Source: Azohydromonas lata NBRC 102462
Lineage (GTDB): Bacteria; Pseudomonadota; Gammaproteobacteria; Burkholderiales; Burkholderiaceae_C
Assembly (NCBI RefSeq): GCF_001571085.1
Contig: NZ_BCTC01000014.1
Location: 29,714-93,713, forward strand
Direction: 5' to 3'
DNA: 64,000 nucleotides
Of this stretch, positions 37,321 to 44,471 are shown in pieces. Under the pieces are notes generated by a model, which ran no database searches, had not been told where the DNA came from, and saw only the letters and a program-made list of their open reading frames with translations. How positions within the stretch are numbered: the first letter of the stretch is position 1; every line of letters begins with the position of its first letter. Both the position numbers and the translations under genes were made by a program.

Positions 37321-37914
37321 ATGGCGGGCATGACGCGCATCCTCATCCTCCAGGGCCACCCCGACGCCAGCGAACGCCACTTCAACCACGCCCTGGCCGA
37401 CGCCTACGCCCGCGGCGCCGAGGACCACGGCCACGACGTGCGCCACATCGACGTGGCCGAGCTGGACTTCCCCATGCTGCGCAGTCCCACGCAATGGATG
37501 GAGGGGCTGCTGCCGCCGGGGCTGGTCGATGCGCAGAACGCCATCGGGTGGGCGCAGCACATCGTCATCTTCTTCCCGCTGTGGCTGGGGGGCATGCCGG
37601 CGCTCCTGAAAGGCTTTCTGGAGCAGGTGGCGCGGCCGGGCTTCGCCTTCCACCCCGACGGCAAGAACCCGCTGGCCAACAAGGGGCTGACCGGCCGATC
37701 CGCCCGCGTGGTGGTGACCATGGGCATGCCGGCGCTGATCTACCGCTTCTACTTCCGCGCCCACAGCCTGAAGTCGCTGGAGCGCAACATCCTGGGCTTC
37801 GTGGGCATCGCGCCCATCCATGAAACGCTGGTTGGGCGCATCGGGGAGCTGAGCGACAAGCAGCGCGGCGAGTGGCTCATCAAGCTGGAGCGCATGGGGC
37901 AACAGGCAGGCTGA
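37321..37914 (+). CDS. NAD(P)H-dependent quinone reductase, flavodoxin-like fold
   Basis: A 197-residue flavoprotein of the MdaB/KefF/NQO1 group: RILILQGHPDASERHFN (flavin loop), HIVIFFPLWLGGMPALLKGF, and RVVVTMGMPALIYRFYF. It would reduce quinones or nitro compounds by two electrons. ATG 37321 or ATG 37330 (MTRILILQGHP) may be the start; the second fits homologues better. It sits between the HtrA-type protease and rlhA on the same strand, without an obvious shared function. Confidence 0.88.
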   Translation: MAGMTRILILQGHPDASERHFNHALADAYARGAEDHGHDVRHIDVAELDFPMLRSPTQWMEGLLPPGLVDAQNAIGWAQHIVIFFPLWLGGMPALLKGFLEQVARPGFAFHPDGKNPLANKGLTGRSARVVVTMGMPALIYRFYFRAHSLKSLERNILGFVGIAPIHETLVGRIGELSDKQRGEWLIKLERMGQQAG

Positions 37915-37990
37915 ACAAGTCACGGCCCGCGCCGCCGTCAATCCCCGGTACGCCGGAGGCCCGGGGCCGCGCCGCTACCATGCGCGCCCT

Positions 37991-39994
37991 ATGAGCGCGC
38001 CCCGATCCCGTCAACTTGAGCTTCTCGCCCCCGCCCGCGATGCCGACATCGGCATAGAGGCCGTGAACCATGGGGCCGATGCCGTCTACATCGGCGGCCC
38101 GGGCTTTGGCGCCCGCGCCTCCGCCGGCAACCCCGTGCAGGACATCGAGCGCCTCACCCGCCACGCCCACCGCTACGGCGCCAAGATCTTCGTCACCCTC
38201 AACACCATCCTGCGCGACGACGAGCTCGAAGGCGCCCGCCGCATGGCCTGGGACGTCTACAACGCCGGGGCCGACGCCCTCATCGTCCAGGACATGGGCC
38301 TGCTGGAGCTGGACCTGCCGCCGCTGCAGCTCCACGCCAGCACGCAGTGCGATATCCGCTCGGTGGAGAAGGCGAAGTTCCTGGCCGAGTCCGGCTTCGC
38401 GCAGATCGTCCTGGCCCGCGAGCTGACGCTGCCGCAGATACGCGCCGTGGCCGACGCGCTGCCGCGCGAGACCGTCGTGGAGTTCTTCATCCACGGCGCT
38501 TTGTGCGTGGCCTACAGCGGCCAGTGCTACGTGAGCCACGCCTTCACCGGCCGCAGCGCCAACCGCGGCGACTGCAGCCAAGCCTGCCGGCTGCCCTACA
38601 CGGTGACGGACACGCAGGGCCGCATCGTGGCGCACGACAAGCACGTGCTCTCCATGAAGGACAACAACCAGAGCGCCAACCTCGCCGCGCTGGTGGACGC
38701 GGGCGTGCGCAGCTTCAAGATCGAGGGCCGCTACAAGGACATGGGCTACGTGAAGAACATCACCGCCCATTACCGCAAGCTGCTGGACGAAGTGCTGGAG
38801 CAGCGGCCGGAGCTGGCCCGCGCCTCCAGCGGCCGGACGAGCTTCTTGTTCGAGCCCGACCCCGACCGCAATTTCAACCGCGGTGCCACGGACTATTTCG
38901 TCAACGGCCGCCAGGACGACATAGGCGCCTTCGACACGCCCAAGCACGCCGGGCTGCCGCTGGGCTACGTGGTGAAACTCGCCAAGGACAGCGTGGACGT
39001 CGTGCTGGACGAAGGCGTGGGCGACCTCAACAACGGCGACTCCATCACGTGGTTCGACCTGCAGCAGGAGCTGCAGGGCGTGCAGGTCAACACCGTGGAG
39101 CTGCTGGACGCGGCGGCGCGGCGCTGGCGCGTGTTTCCCAAGGAGCCGGTGGCGCAGCTCAAGGACTTGCGCCGCGACACCGTGCTGCAGCGCAACCGCG
39201 ACATGGCCTGGGAGCGGCTGCTGAAGAAGAAGTCGTCGGACCGCCGCATCGCCGTGGACATGCACTTCGAGGAGACGGCCGGCGGCTTCGCCCTGTCCCT
39301 CACCGACGAGGACGGCCACTACGCCCGCGTGGAGGCCGGCCATGCGCACGAGCGCGCGCAGCATGCCGAGCGCGTGGAGCCGCAGTTGCGCGAGCAGCTC
39401 GCCAAGCTGGGCGCGACCGTCTTCGAGCCGCGGGAAGTGACGCTGCGCCTGTCAAAGCCGTGGTTCGTCCCGGCCGGTTTCCTGAACGCGCTGCGCCGCG
39501 ACGCCGTGGCCGCGCTGGAGGCCGAGCGCGAGGCCTGCCGCGAGCGGCTCCTGCCCGCCGCGCGCGTGGAGCCGCCCGTGCCCTACCCCGAGGACACGCT
39601 GTCGTATCTGGCCAACGTCTACAACCGCAAGGCGCACGACTTCTACGTGAAGCACGGCGTGAAGCTGGTGGAGGCGGCCTATGAAAGCCACGAGGCCCTG
39701 GGCGAGTCCAGCCTGATGATCACCAAGCACTGCGTGCGCTTCTCCCTGAGCCTGTGCCCCAAGCAGGCCAAGGGCGTGACGGGTGTGCAGGGCACGGTGC
39801 GGGCCGAGCCGCTGACCATCACGCACGGCGACGAGGTGCTGACGCTGCGCTTCGACTGCAAGCCCTGCGAGATGCACGTGGTGGGCCGCATCAAGAAGAA
39901 CGTGCTGCAGCAGGCCCGCGCGGCCGAGAAGGCGAGCCTGAAGGCCGTGCCCCTGCAGTTCTACAAGACGCGGCCGGGGGCGCAGGGGCGCTGA
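37991..39994 (+). CDS. rlhA: 23S rRNA 5-hydroxycytidine synthase, U32 peptidase family
   Basis: RlhA (YdcP) is required for 5-hydroxycytidine at position 2501 of 23S rRNA. The 667-residue protein closely follows E. coli RlhA in order and length: LELLAPARDADIGIEAVNHG, ADAVYIGGPGFGARAS, LHASTQCDIRSVEKAKFL, FFIHGALCVAYSGQCY, GRSANRGDCSQACRLPY, FKIEGRYKDMGYVKN, then the DUF3656-type middle and a C-terminal part with KHCVRFSLSLCPKQAKG and RFDCKPCEMHV. The two C-terminal Cys pairs probably hold an Fe-S cluster. The shorter U32 protein TrhP (about 450 residues) is excluded by length. Confidence 0.92.
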   Translation: MSAPRSRQLELLAPARDADIGIEAVNHGADAVYIGGPGFGARASAGNPVQDIERLTRHAHRYGAKIFVTLNTILRDDELEGARRMAWDVYNAGADALIVQDMGLLELDLPPLQLHASTQCDIRSVEKAKFLAESGFAQIVLARELTLPQIRAVADALPRETVVEFFIHGALCVAYSGQCYVSHAFTGRSANRGDCSQACRLPYTVTDTQGRIVAHDKHVLSMKDNNQSANLAALVDAGVRSFKIEGRYKDMGYVKNITAHYRKLLDEVLEQRPELARASSGRTSFLFEPDPDRNFNRGATDYFVNGRQDDIGAFDTPKHAGLPLGYVVKLAKDSVDVVLDEGVGDLNNGDSITWFDLQQELQGVQVNTVELLDAAARRWRVFPKEPVAQLKDLRRDTVLQRNRDMAWERLLKKKSSDRRIAVDMHFEETAGGFALSLTDEDGHYARVEAGHAHERAQHAERVEPQLREQLAKLGATVFEPREVTLRLSKPWFVPAGFLNALRRDAVAALEAEREACRERLLPAARVEPPVPYPEDTLSYLANVYNRKAHDFYVKHGVKLVEAAYESHEALGESSLMITKHCVRFSLSLCPKQAKGVTGVQGTVRAEPLTITHGDEVLTLRFDCKPCEMHVVGRIKKNVLQQARAAEKASLKAVPLQFYKTRPGAQGR

Positions 39995-40033
39995 GCGGGC
40001 GGATCGCCCCCAGCAAAGGCGGCCGGCAAAGCG

Positions 40034-40106
40034 CTTGCAGGCGGCCCGCTCGCGGGCCGAACACTGACCCGGCTGCCATTCGGCCCGCGAGCGGGCCTCC
40101 TACAGG
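40034..40106. repeat. Paired palindromic repeat, family C, copy 1
   Basis: Inverted arms of about 28 bases (40034-40061 and 40079-40106, a few mismatches) around a 17-bp core, each arm containing GGCCCGCTCGCGGGCC. It lies between the convergent rlhA and universal stress protein genes. A second copy is at 44334-44430, and a lone half with GTAGGCGGCCCGC is near 8547-8559. Confidence 0.75.
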
Positions 40107-40140
40107 CTGACGGCGGAGCGCTATCCGCCGGCCAGCCGCC

Positions 40141-40959
40141 TCAATGCGACATCAGCACCGGCGCCGTCATGGCGCCGAACACCGAGCGGCTGGCGCCGCC
40201 CAACAGCCGCTCGCGGGTGCGGCTGCGGCCGTAGCAGCCCATCACGATCAGGTCCGCGCCCAGGTCCGCGGCGCGCGACAGCAGCAGCTCGCCCACCTGG
40301 CCCTCGTCGCCGCCTTCGGAGTGGAACTGCGCCTCCACGCCGTGGTGCTGCAGCAGCGGGCGCAGCTCCGTCGGGTCGCCGCCCCAGGACAGCACGTGCA
40401 CCTGTGCCCCGGGCTGCAGCAGTGCCAGCGACGCGGACACGGCCCGCGCCGACTCGCGCGACGCCTTCCACGCCACCACCACGCGCCGGCCCACGTCCTG
40501 GAAGCGCCCCGCGAAAGGCACCACCAGCGCCGGGCGGCCGCTGTCTATGACCACCTGCTCCGGGAAATCCTCGGCCACGCCGGCGTCGTCCGCGGCGTCC
40601 GGGTCCTGCTGGCCGACGATCACCAGGTCGTGCAGCAGCGCCTGCCTGGAAAACGCTTCCGCCCCGGGCGCCGTGGCGTGCAGCTCGGACCAGTTCAAGC
40701 GCGGCGGGCCGGAGGCGGCGGCCTCCTCGAACCAGGCGCGCGCCTGGGCGCGGCGGCGCTCGTCGCGCTGCACGTCTTCCATGGTCAGCCCGCCGCCGCC
40801 CAAGGGCAGTGGCATGAGGGACGAGGCGCTGGGCGCGGCGGCATAGAGGGCCAGCAGCCCGGCGTCCAGGCGCTGCGCGAGGCGGCAGGCCAGGGCCAGG
40901 CGGTCGCGGCTTTGCGGCGCGGCGTCCAGGTGCAGCAGGATGGAGGCGATGGATTTCAT
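40141..40959 (-). CDS. Universal stress protein, UspA family
   Basis: A 272-residue protein made of an N-terminal degenerate and a C-terminal complete Usp domain. The nucleotide-binding signature G-2x-G-9x-G-x-S is plain in MGCYGRSRTRERLLGGASRS, and ADLGADLIVMG precedes it; ATP-binding tandem-type Usp proteins respond to general stress and energy limitation. ATG 40959 (MKSIASILLHLD) is favoured; the longer frame upstream is shadow. It lies downstream of the FIST-GGDEF gene on the same strand, 148 bases away. Confidence 0.9.
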   Translation of the reverse strand: MKSIASILLHLDAAPQSRDRLALACRLAQRLDAGLLALYAAAPSASSLMPLPLGGGGLTMEDVQRDERRRAQARAWFEEAAASGPPRLNWSELHATAPGAEAFSRQALLHDLVIVGQQDPDAADDAGVAEDFPEQVVIDSGRPALVVPFAGRFQDVGRRVVVAWKASRESARAVSASLALLQPGAQVHVLSWGGDPTELRPLLQHHGVEAQFHSEGGDEGQVGELLLSRAADLGADLIVMGCYGRSRTRERLLGGASRSVFGAMTAPVLMSH

Positions 40960-41107
40960 GGCATGGGCTCCCGAGGGGTGAAGTGGCCGCGGCGCCTGCA
41001 CTGCGCGCCGCAGCGCGCAAGCCTGCGGGCAAGGGGAGCCCACGGACAGGCTTGAAAGCCCGTATTGCGCTGGCCGGCGCCAGCCGTTCGTTTCGGGAAA
41101 TGCGGGG

Positions 41108-42889
41108 TCAGGCGTCCTGCCCGGCTCGCACCTGGTTGCGCCCCCCATGCTTGGCCTCGTACAGCGCCTTGTCGGCGGCGGCCAGCAGCGGGGTCTGCAC
41201 GTCGCCATGCCGCGGATAGGCGGCCACGCCCAGGGACAGCGTCACCCGGCGCGGCAGCGGCGAATCGCCCTCGTCGTACAGCGCCTCGACGCAGCGGCGC
41301 AGCCGCTCGGCGCACTGCATCGCCTCCTCCAGGTGGGTCTGCGGCAGCAGCACCACGAACTCCTCGCCGCCCCATCGGCACACCGTGTCCACGCCGCGCA
41401 CCTGCGAAGCCAGCGTGTGGGCCACCAGGCGCAGCACCGCGTCGCCCGCCTCGTGGCCGAAGTTGTCGTTGATGTGCTTGAAGTGGTCGATGTCGCCCAG
41501 CAGCACGCAAAAGTCGTCGCCGTGGCGCCGGGCGCGCAGCGCTTCGGCGGCCAGCAGCGCCTGCAGCTTGCGCCGGTTGACCAGGCCGGTGAGCGCGTCG
41601 TGCTCGGCCAGGGCGAGCAGCTCGTCGTTGGCGCGCTCCAGGTCGCCGGCAATGGCGCGGACGAAGTGCTGGAAGCGCGAGAGGATGCGCGAGTGGCTGC
41701 TCTCGCACAGGGCCGCGGCCGGCGCGCCCGCCATGGGCGCCTGCGGCACACCGCCCTGGCCCGCGCCTTCGCGCAGCGCCACCACCAGCAGCGTGGACGT
41801 CATCATGGGACTGCTGCTGCCCAGGTCGCAGAACTCGCCGTAAGTAAAAAAGCCGGCCGTGGGCGCCATGGCCTCGTAGGGGCGCAGCTCCAGCTCCACG
41901 TCCTTCTGCATCACGAAGTAGCGGCAGATGCACGAGTAGAAAAGGATGGCCTGGGGCTCGAAGGCCCGCACCTCGGCCTGCGTGCCGCGGGCGCGCGCCA
42001 GGATGCCGTCCACGTTGGCGTAGCCGAAGCGCAGCTCCTCGCCCTCGCGCACGTCGCCTATGAACTCGATGGCGCCGTCCGGCAGCGCCTTGTGCGGCAC
42101 GCGCGCCAGCAGCTCGCCCTCGCGCTCGACCAGGAAGGGGAACTCCATGGCGTTGTGGAACAGCCTGTCGTTGCCCTCTATGCCCAGGTAGTGGCGGTAG
42201 ACCTCCATGGCGGGCTGGTCGTCGATGGTGTGCATGACGCAGCCGGCCGCGCGCGTGGCGCGCATGCGCTTGCCCATGGGTTCCCAGCCCAGGTAGGTCT
42301 GGCGCATCACTTCCAGCGCGTGGCCGTACAGGCCCACGGCAATGCAGCCCGCCTCCAGCGTACGCGTGCCGCACAGCACGACGGTGCGGCCCTGCTCCAG
42401 GCCGTCGCCGGCGCCCGCGCCAAACAGCGGCAGGCCCGGCAGGCGGCCGTGCAGCGCCCGCAGCAGCGCACCGGCCTCCACGGTGCCGGAGGTGGACAGC
42501 AGCAGCACGCCCTTGAGCGGCGCGTCGCCCGCGCGGGCGATGCCCTCGGCGATGCGCCCGGCCAGCGCCGCCTCGCTGCCCGGCGTGGCGGCGTAGGCCT
42601 CGGCGCGCAGCTCGGCCGCATCGAACAGCAGCAGCGACAGCACGTTGCTGGCCGAGCGCGCGCGGCCCCCGCAGATCTCGCCGCAGGTGCTGGCGCCCAC
42701 CACGACCACGCGCCCCTCCAGCGCGGCCACGCGCGCGGCCGCGGCCTGCGCCAGGGAGCCGCCGCTGCTGGAAACGAACACCTGCGCCAGCACGCTGCGC
42801 GAGCGCGCGACCTTGCCGCGCAGCGCGGGGGAGGACAGCAGCTCGTTCAAATCGTCCAGCGTGTCGAAGAAGCTTGCGATCTGCTCCAT
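41108..42889 (-). CDS. FIST sensor-GGDEF diguanylate cyclase
   Basis: A 593-residue cytoplasmic protein without membrane helices. Residues about 10-370 are FIST N and FIST C domains, for example VVVGASTCGEICGGRARSAS, LPLFGAGAGDGLEQG and FEPQAILFYSCICR; FIST domains are thought to sense small ligands. A GGDEF domain follows with LGDIDHFKHINDNFGHEAGD and the active signature GGEEF, so it should make cyclic-di-GMP. No EAL domain. The start is taken as ATG 42889 (MEQIASFFDTLDDL); a GTG 25 codons upstream is possible. An upstream AGGAG lies 14 bases from the ATG. Confidence 0.92.
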   Translation of the reverse strand: MEQIASFFDTLDDLNELLSSPALRGKVARSRSVLAQVFVSSSGGSLAQAAAARVAALEGRVVVVGASTCGEICGGRARSASNVLSLLLFDAAELRAEAYAATPGSEAALAGRIAEGIARAGDAPLKGVLLLSTSGTVEAGALLRALHGRLPGLPLFGAGAGDGLEQGRTVVLCGTRTLEAGCIAVGLYGHALEVMRQTYLGWEPMGKRMRATRAAGCVMHTIDDQPAMEVYRHYLGIEGNDRLFHNAMEFPFLVEREGELLARVPHKALPDGAIEFIGDVREGEELRFGYANVDGILARARGTQAEVRAFEPQAILFYSCICRYFVMQKDVELELRPYEAMAPTAGFFTYGEFCDLGSSSPMMTSTLLVVALREGAGQGGVPQAPMAGAPAAALCESSHSRILSRFQHFVRAIAGDLERANDELLALAEHDALTGLVNRRKLQALLAAEALRARRHGDDFCVLLGDIDHFKHINDNFGHEAGDAVLRLVAHTLASQVRGVDTVCRWGGEEFVVLLPQTHLEEAMQCAERLRRCVEALYDEGDSPLPRRVTLSLGVAAYPRHGDVQTPLLAAADKALYEAKHGGRNQVRAGQDA

Positions 42890-43124
42890 GGGCGAAGTCT
42901 TGTCTCCTGGGTCCTGGTGTCGTACCGGCATAGGCCGTACCAGGCTTGGCTGCAGCTTCGACACGCCGGGCGGCCACTGCAGTGGTGCTTACACGCAAGG
43001 GGCGCCACGAAAAAAGTTCAGGCGTGACTTCATGCACGCCGGCCGCAGCATGCCGGGGCTTTGTTACCCGGGCGGCATGGGGGTTGCCATCCAGGCTGCA
43101 TCCCCACCCAGCAAGGAAACAGAC

Positions 43125-43496
43125 ATGGCAAGCATTTACAGATCCACCCTGCTGTCGTTGAGCCTGGCCGCCGCTTGCGGCGTCGCCTTGGCCCAGAACA
43201 CCACGCCCACCACGCCGGACACCAGCGTCGGCGTGTCGCCCTCCACCGCCAAGGAGGCCATGGACAAGGCCGTGCCGCGATCGGACACGGCGACCGTCAC
43301 GCGCACGGGCGAGTCCGCCGCCGACAAGGCCGGCCGCGCCGCCAACGCCACGGCCGATGCGGTGACGCCGGGCACGAACCGCGATACCAGCAGCGCTGCG
43401 ACCGGCTCCAGCACCGGGAGCACCACGGGAGCGGGCACGGGCATGAACGGCAGCAGCACGGCACCCGCGCGTGCGGCGCGGGCCGACCGGGGCTGA
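43125..43496 (+). CDS. Small exported protein, low-complexity
   Basis: A 123-residue protein not recognised as a known family. It has a signal peptide (SIYRSTLLSLSLAAACGVALAQ) and then a mature part rich in Thr, Ser, Ala, Gly and Asp without cysteines, with STAKEAMDKAVPRSD and ESAADKAGRAANATADAVTP that could form short amphipathic helices. The tail is a Gly/Ser/Thr stretch ending ARAARADRG. The ATG follows AAGGAA. A periplasmic role, perhaps as a stress or envelope protein, is guesswork. It is divergent from the FIST-GGDEF gene. Confidence 0.6.
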   Translation: MASIYRSTLLSLSLAAACGVALAQNTTPTTPDTSVGVSPSTAKEAMDKAVPRSDTATVTRTGESAADKAGRAANATADAVTPGTNRDTSSAATGSSTGSTTGAGTGMNGSSTAPARAARADRG

Positions 43497-43512
43497 AGGG
43501 GCTCAGGCCTTC

Positions 43513-43536
43513 GGGGCGCCGTATCGGCGGCGCCCC
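43513..43536 (+). terminator. Hairpin after the small exported protein gene
   Basis: Perfect 9-bp stem GGGGCGCCG/CGGCGCCCC with a 6-base loop, 17 bases after the stop. No T-tract follows, so it could be a terminator or a stabiliser of the mRNA end. Confidence 0.5.
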
Positions 43537-43605
43537 GCCTGGCGCCCTCGCGGCGGGCGCCTGTCGTTCACTTTCGTGCCCACCAGCACGCCATTCCTTG
43601 GGCGC

Positions 43606-43629
43606 CATCGTTCAGATTTCTGAACGATG
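43606..43629. promoter_or_regulatory. Perfect 24-bp palindrome beside slyX
   Basis: Two 11-base halves (CATCGTTCAGA and its exact complement) with TT between them, 22 bases from the slyX stop. It sits between the convergent small exported protein gene and slyX. It is less GC-rich than the nearby hairpins and lacks a T-run, so it may be a protein-binding site or a weak two-way terminator. Confidence 0.5.
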
Positions 43630-43650
43630 CGGCGTCTGCAAAACGCCAGC

Positions 43651-43863
43651 TCAGTAATGCGGCGGCAGCTCGTCGCGCAGGCTGCGCGGCGCCGCCCCTG
43701 CGGAGGGCAACTGCTCCTGCAGCGCGCGCAGCTGCTGCATGAGGTGAAGGATCTGCATCTGCTGGCGTGCCACGGTGGCGTTGAGCTCGTCGAGCAGGTC
43801 TTCAGCGAAGCTGGCCTTGATTTCCAGCGCCTCCAGGCGGCGTTCGGTGTCGTCTTGGTCCAT
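43651..43863 (-). CDS. slyX: SlyX family protein
   Basis: A 70-residue coiled-coil protein typical of SlyX: ERRLEALEIKASFAEDLLDE followed by LNATVARQQMQILHLMQQ, and an ending LRDELPPHY. The molecular role is unknown; the gene is conserved in proteobacteria, often near slyD. The start is ATG 43863 (MDQDDTERRLEA); a TTG two codons upstream is less likely. It lies 10 bases after the cupin gene and is probably in the same transcript. Confidence 0.9.
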   Translation of the reverse strand: MDQDDTERRLEALEIKASFAEDLLDELNATVARQQMQILHLMQQLRALQEQLPSAGAAPRSLRDELPPHY

Positions 43864-43873
43864 GGACAAAAAA

Positions 43874-44275
43874 TCATTCGGCCGGCGGCCAGGGTTGCAC
43901 CTTGTCGGCCTCGGCCGCGTCGTTGCGCGCCACCACGGCGCGCGCGGGCTCGGTGGCGCTCAGGTTGAAGGCCTGGTGCGGCACGCCGGGCGGGACGTAG
44001 AGAAACTCGCCCGCCTCGCTCACCACCGAGTGCTCCAACTGCTCACCCCAGCGCGTCTCCACCCGGCCCTGCAGCACGTAGATGCCGGTCTCGTAGCCGA
44101 CGTGCACGTGCGGCTGCGAGGAGGCACCGGGCGGGATGACCACCAGGTGCATCGCCAGCCCCGTGGCACCCACGGTCTGGCCGGACAGGCCGGTGAAGTA
44201 CGGCAGGCGCTGCGTGGTCATGACCTCGCGGTCGGGACGCACGGCCTGCACGGCGGGTTGAACGGTGTCGGACAT
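43874..44275 (-). CDS. Cupin domain protein
   Basis: A 133-residue single-domain cupin. The metal-binding motifs are visible: PHVHVGYETGIYVLQGRVE (two His and a Glu) and the second with GEFLYVPPGVPHQAFN (a further His). It may be a dioxygenase, isomerase or small-molecule binder; no specific substrate can be named. ATG 44275 (MSDTVQPAVQAVRPDR) is chosen over a longer frame upstream. It is followed closely by slyX. Confidence 0.85.
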   Translation of the reverse strand: MSDTVQPAVQAVRPDREVMTTQRLPYFTGLSGQTVGATGLAMHLVVIPPGASSQPHVHVGYETGIYVLQGRVETRWGEQLEHSVVSEAGEFLYVPPGVPHQAFNLSATEPARAVVARNDAAEADKVQPWPPAE

Positions 44276-44333
44276 GGCGGCGCTCCAGCGGGACGCGGAA
44301 GCCGGCATTGTGTTCGCCAGCGGAGGCGCCGCC

Positions 44334-44430
44334 GCAGGAGGCCCGCTGGCGGGCCGAATGGATGCGCAGGCGTGCCCCCGTCGAAAGGGCCGGCATGCCT
44401 GCGGTTCGGCCCGCCAGCGGGCCTCCTACA
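44334..44430. repeat. Paired palindromic repeat, family C, copy 2
   Basis: Inverted arms containing GGCCCGCTGGCGGGCC (44334-44358 and 44405-44430) around a 46-bp core, in the gap between the cupin start and the purL end. The flanking AGGAGG and CCTCCTACA ends match those at 40034-40106. Confidence 0.75.
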
Positions 44431-44471
44431 AGCACATGGCAGCCGGCCTTTGTAGCCGGCCGGTCAGGCGG

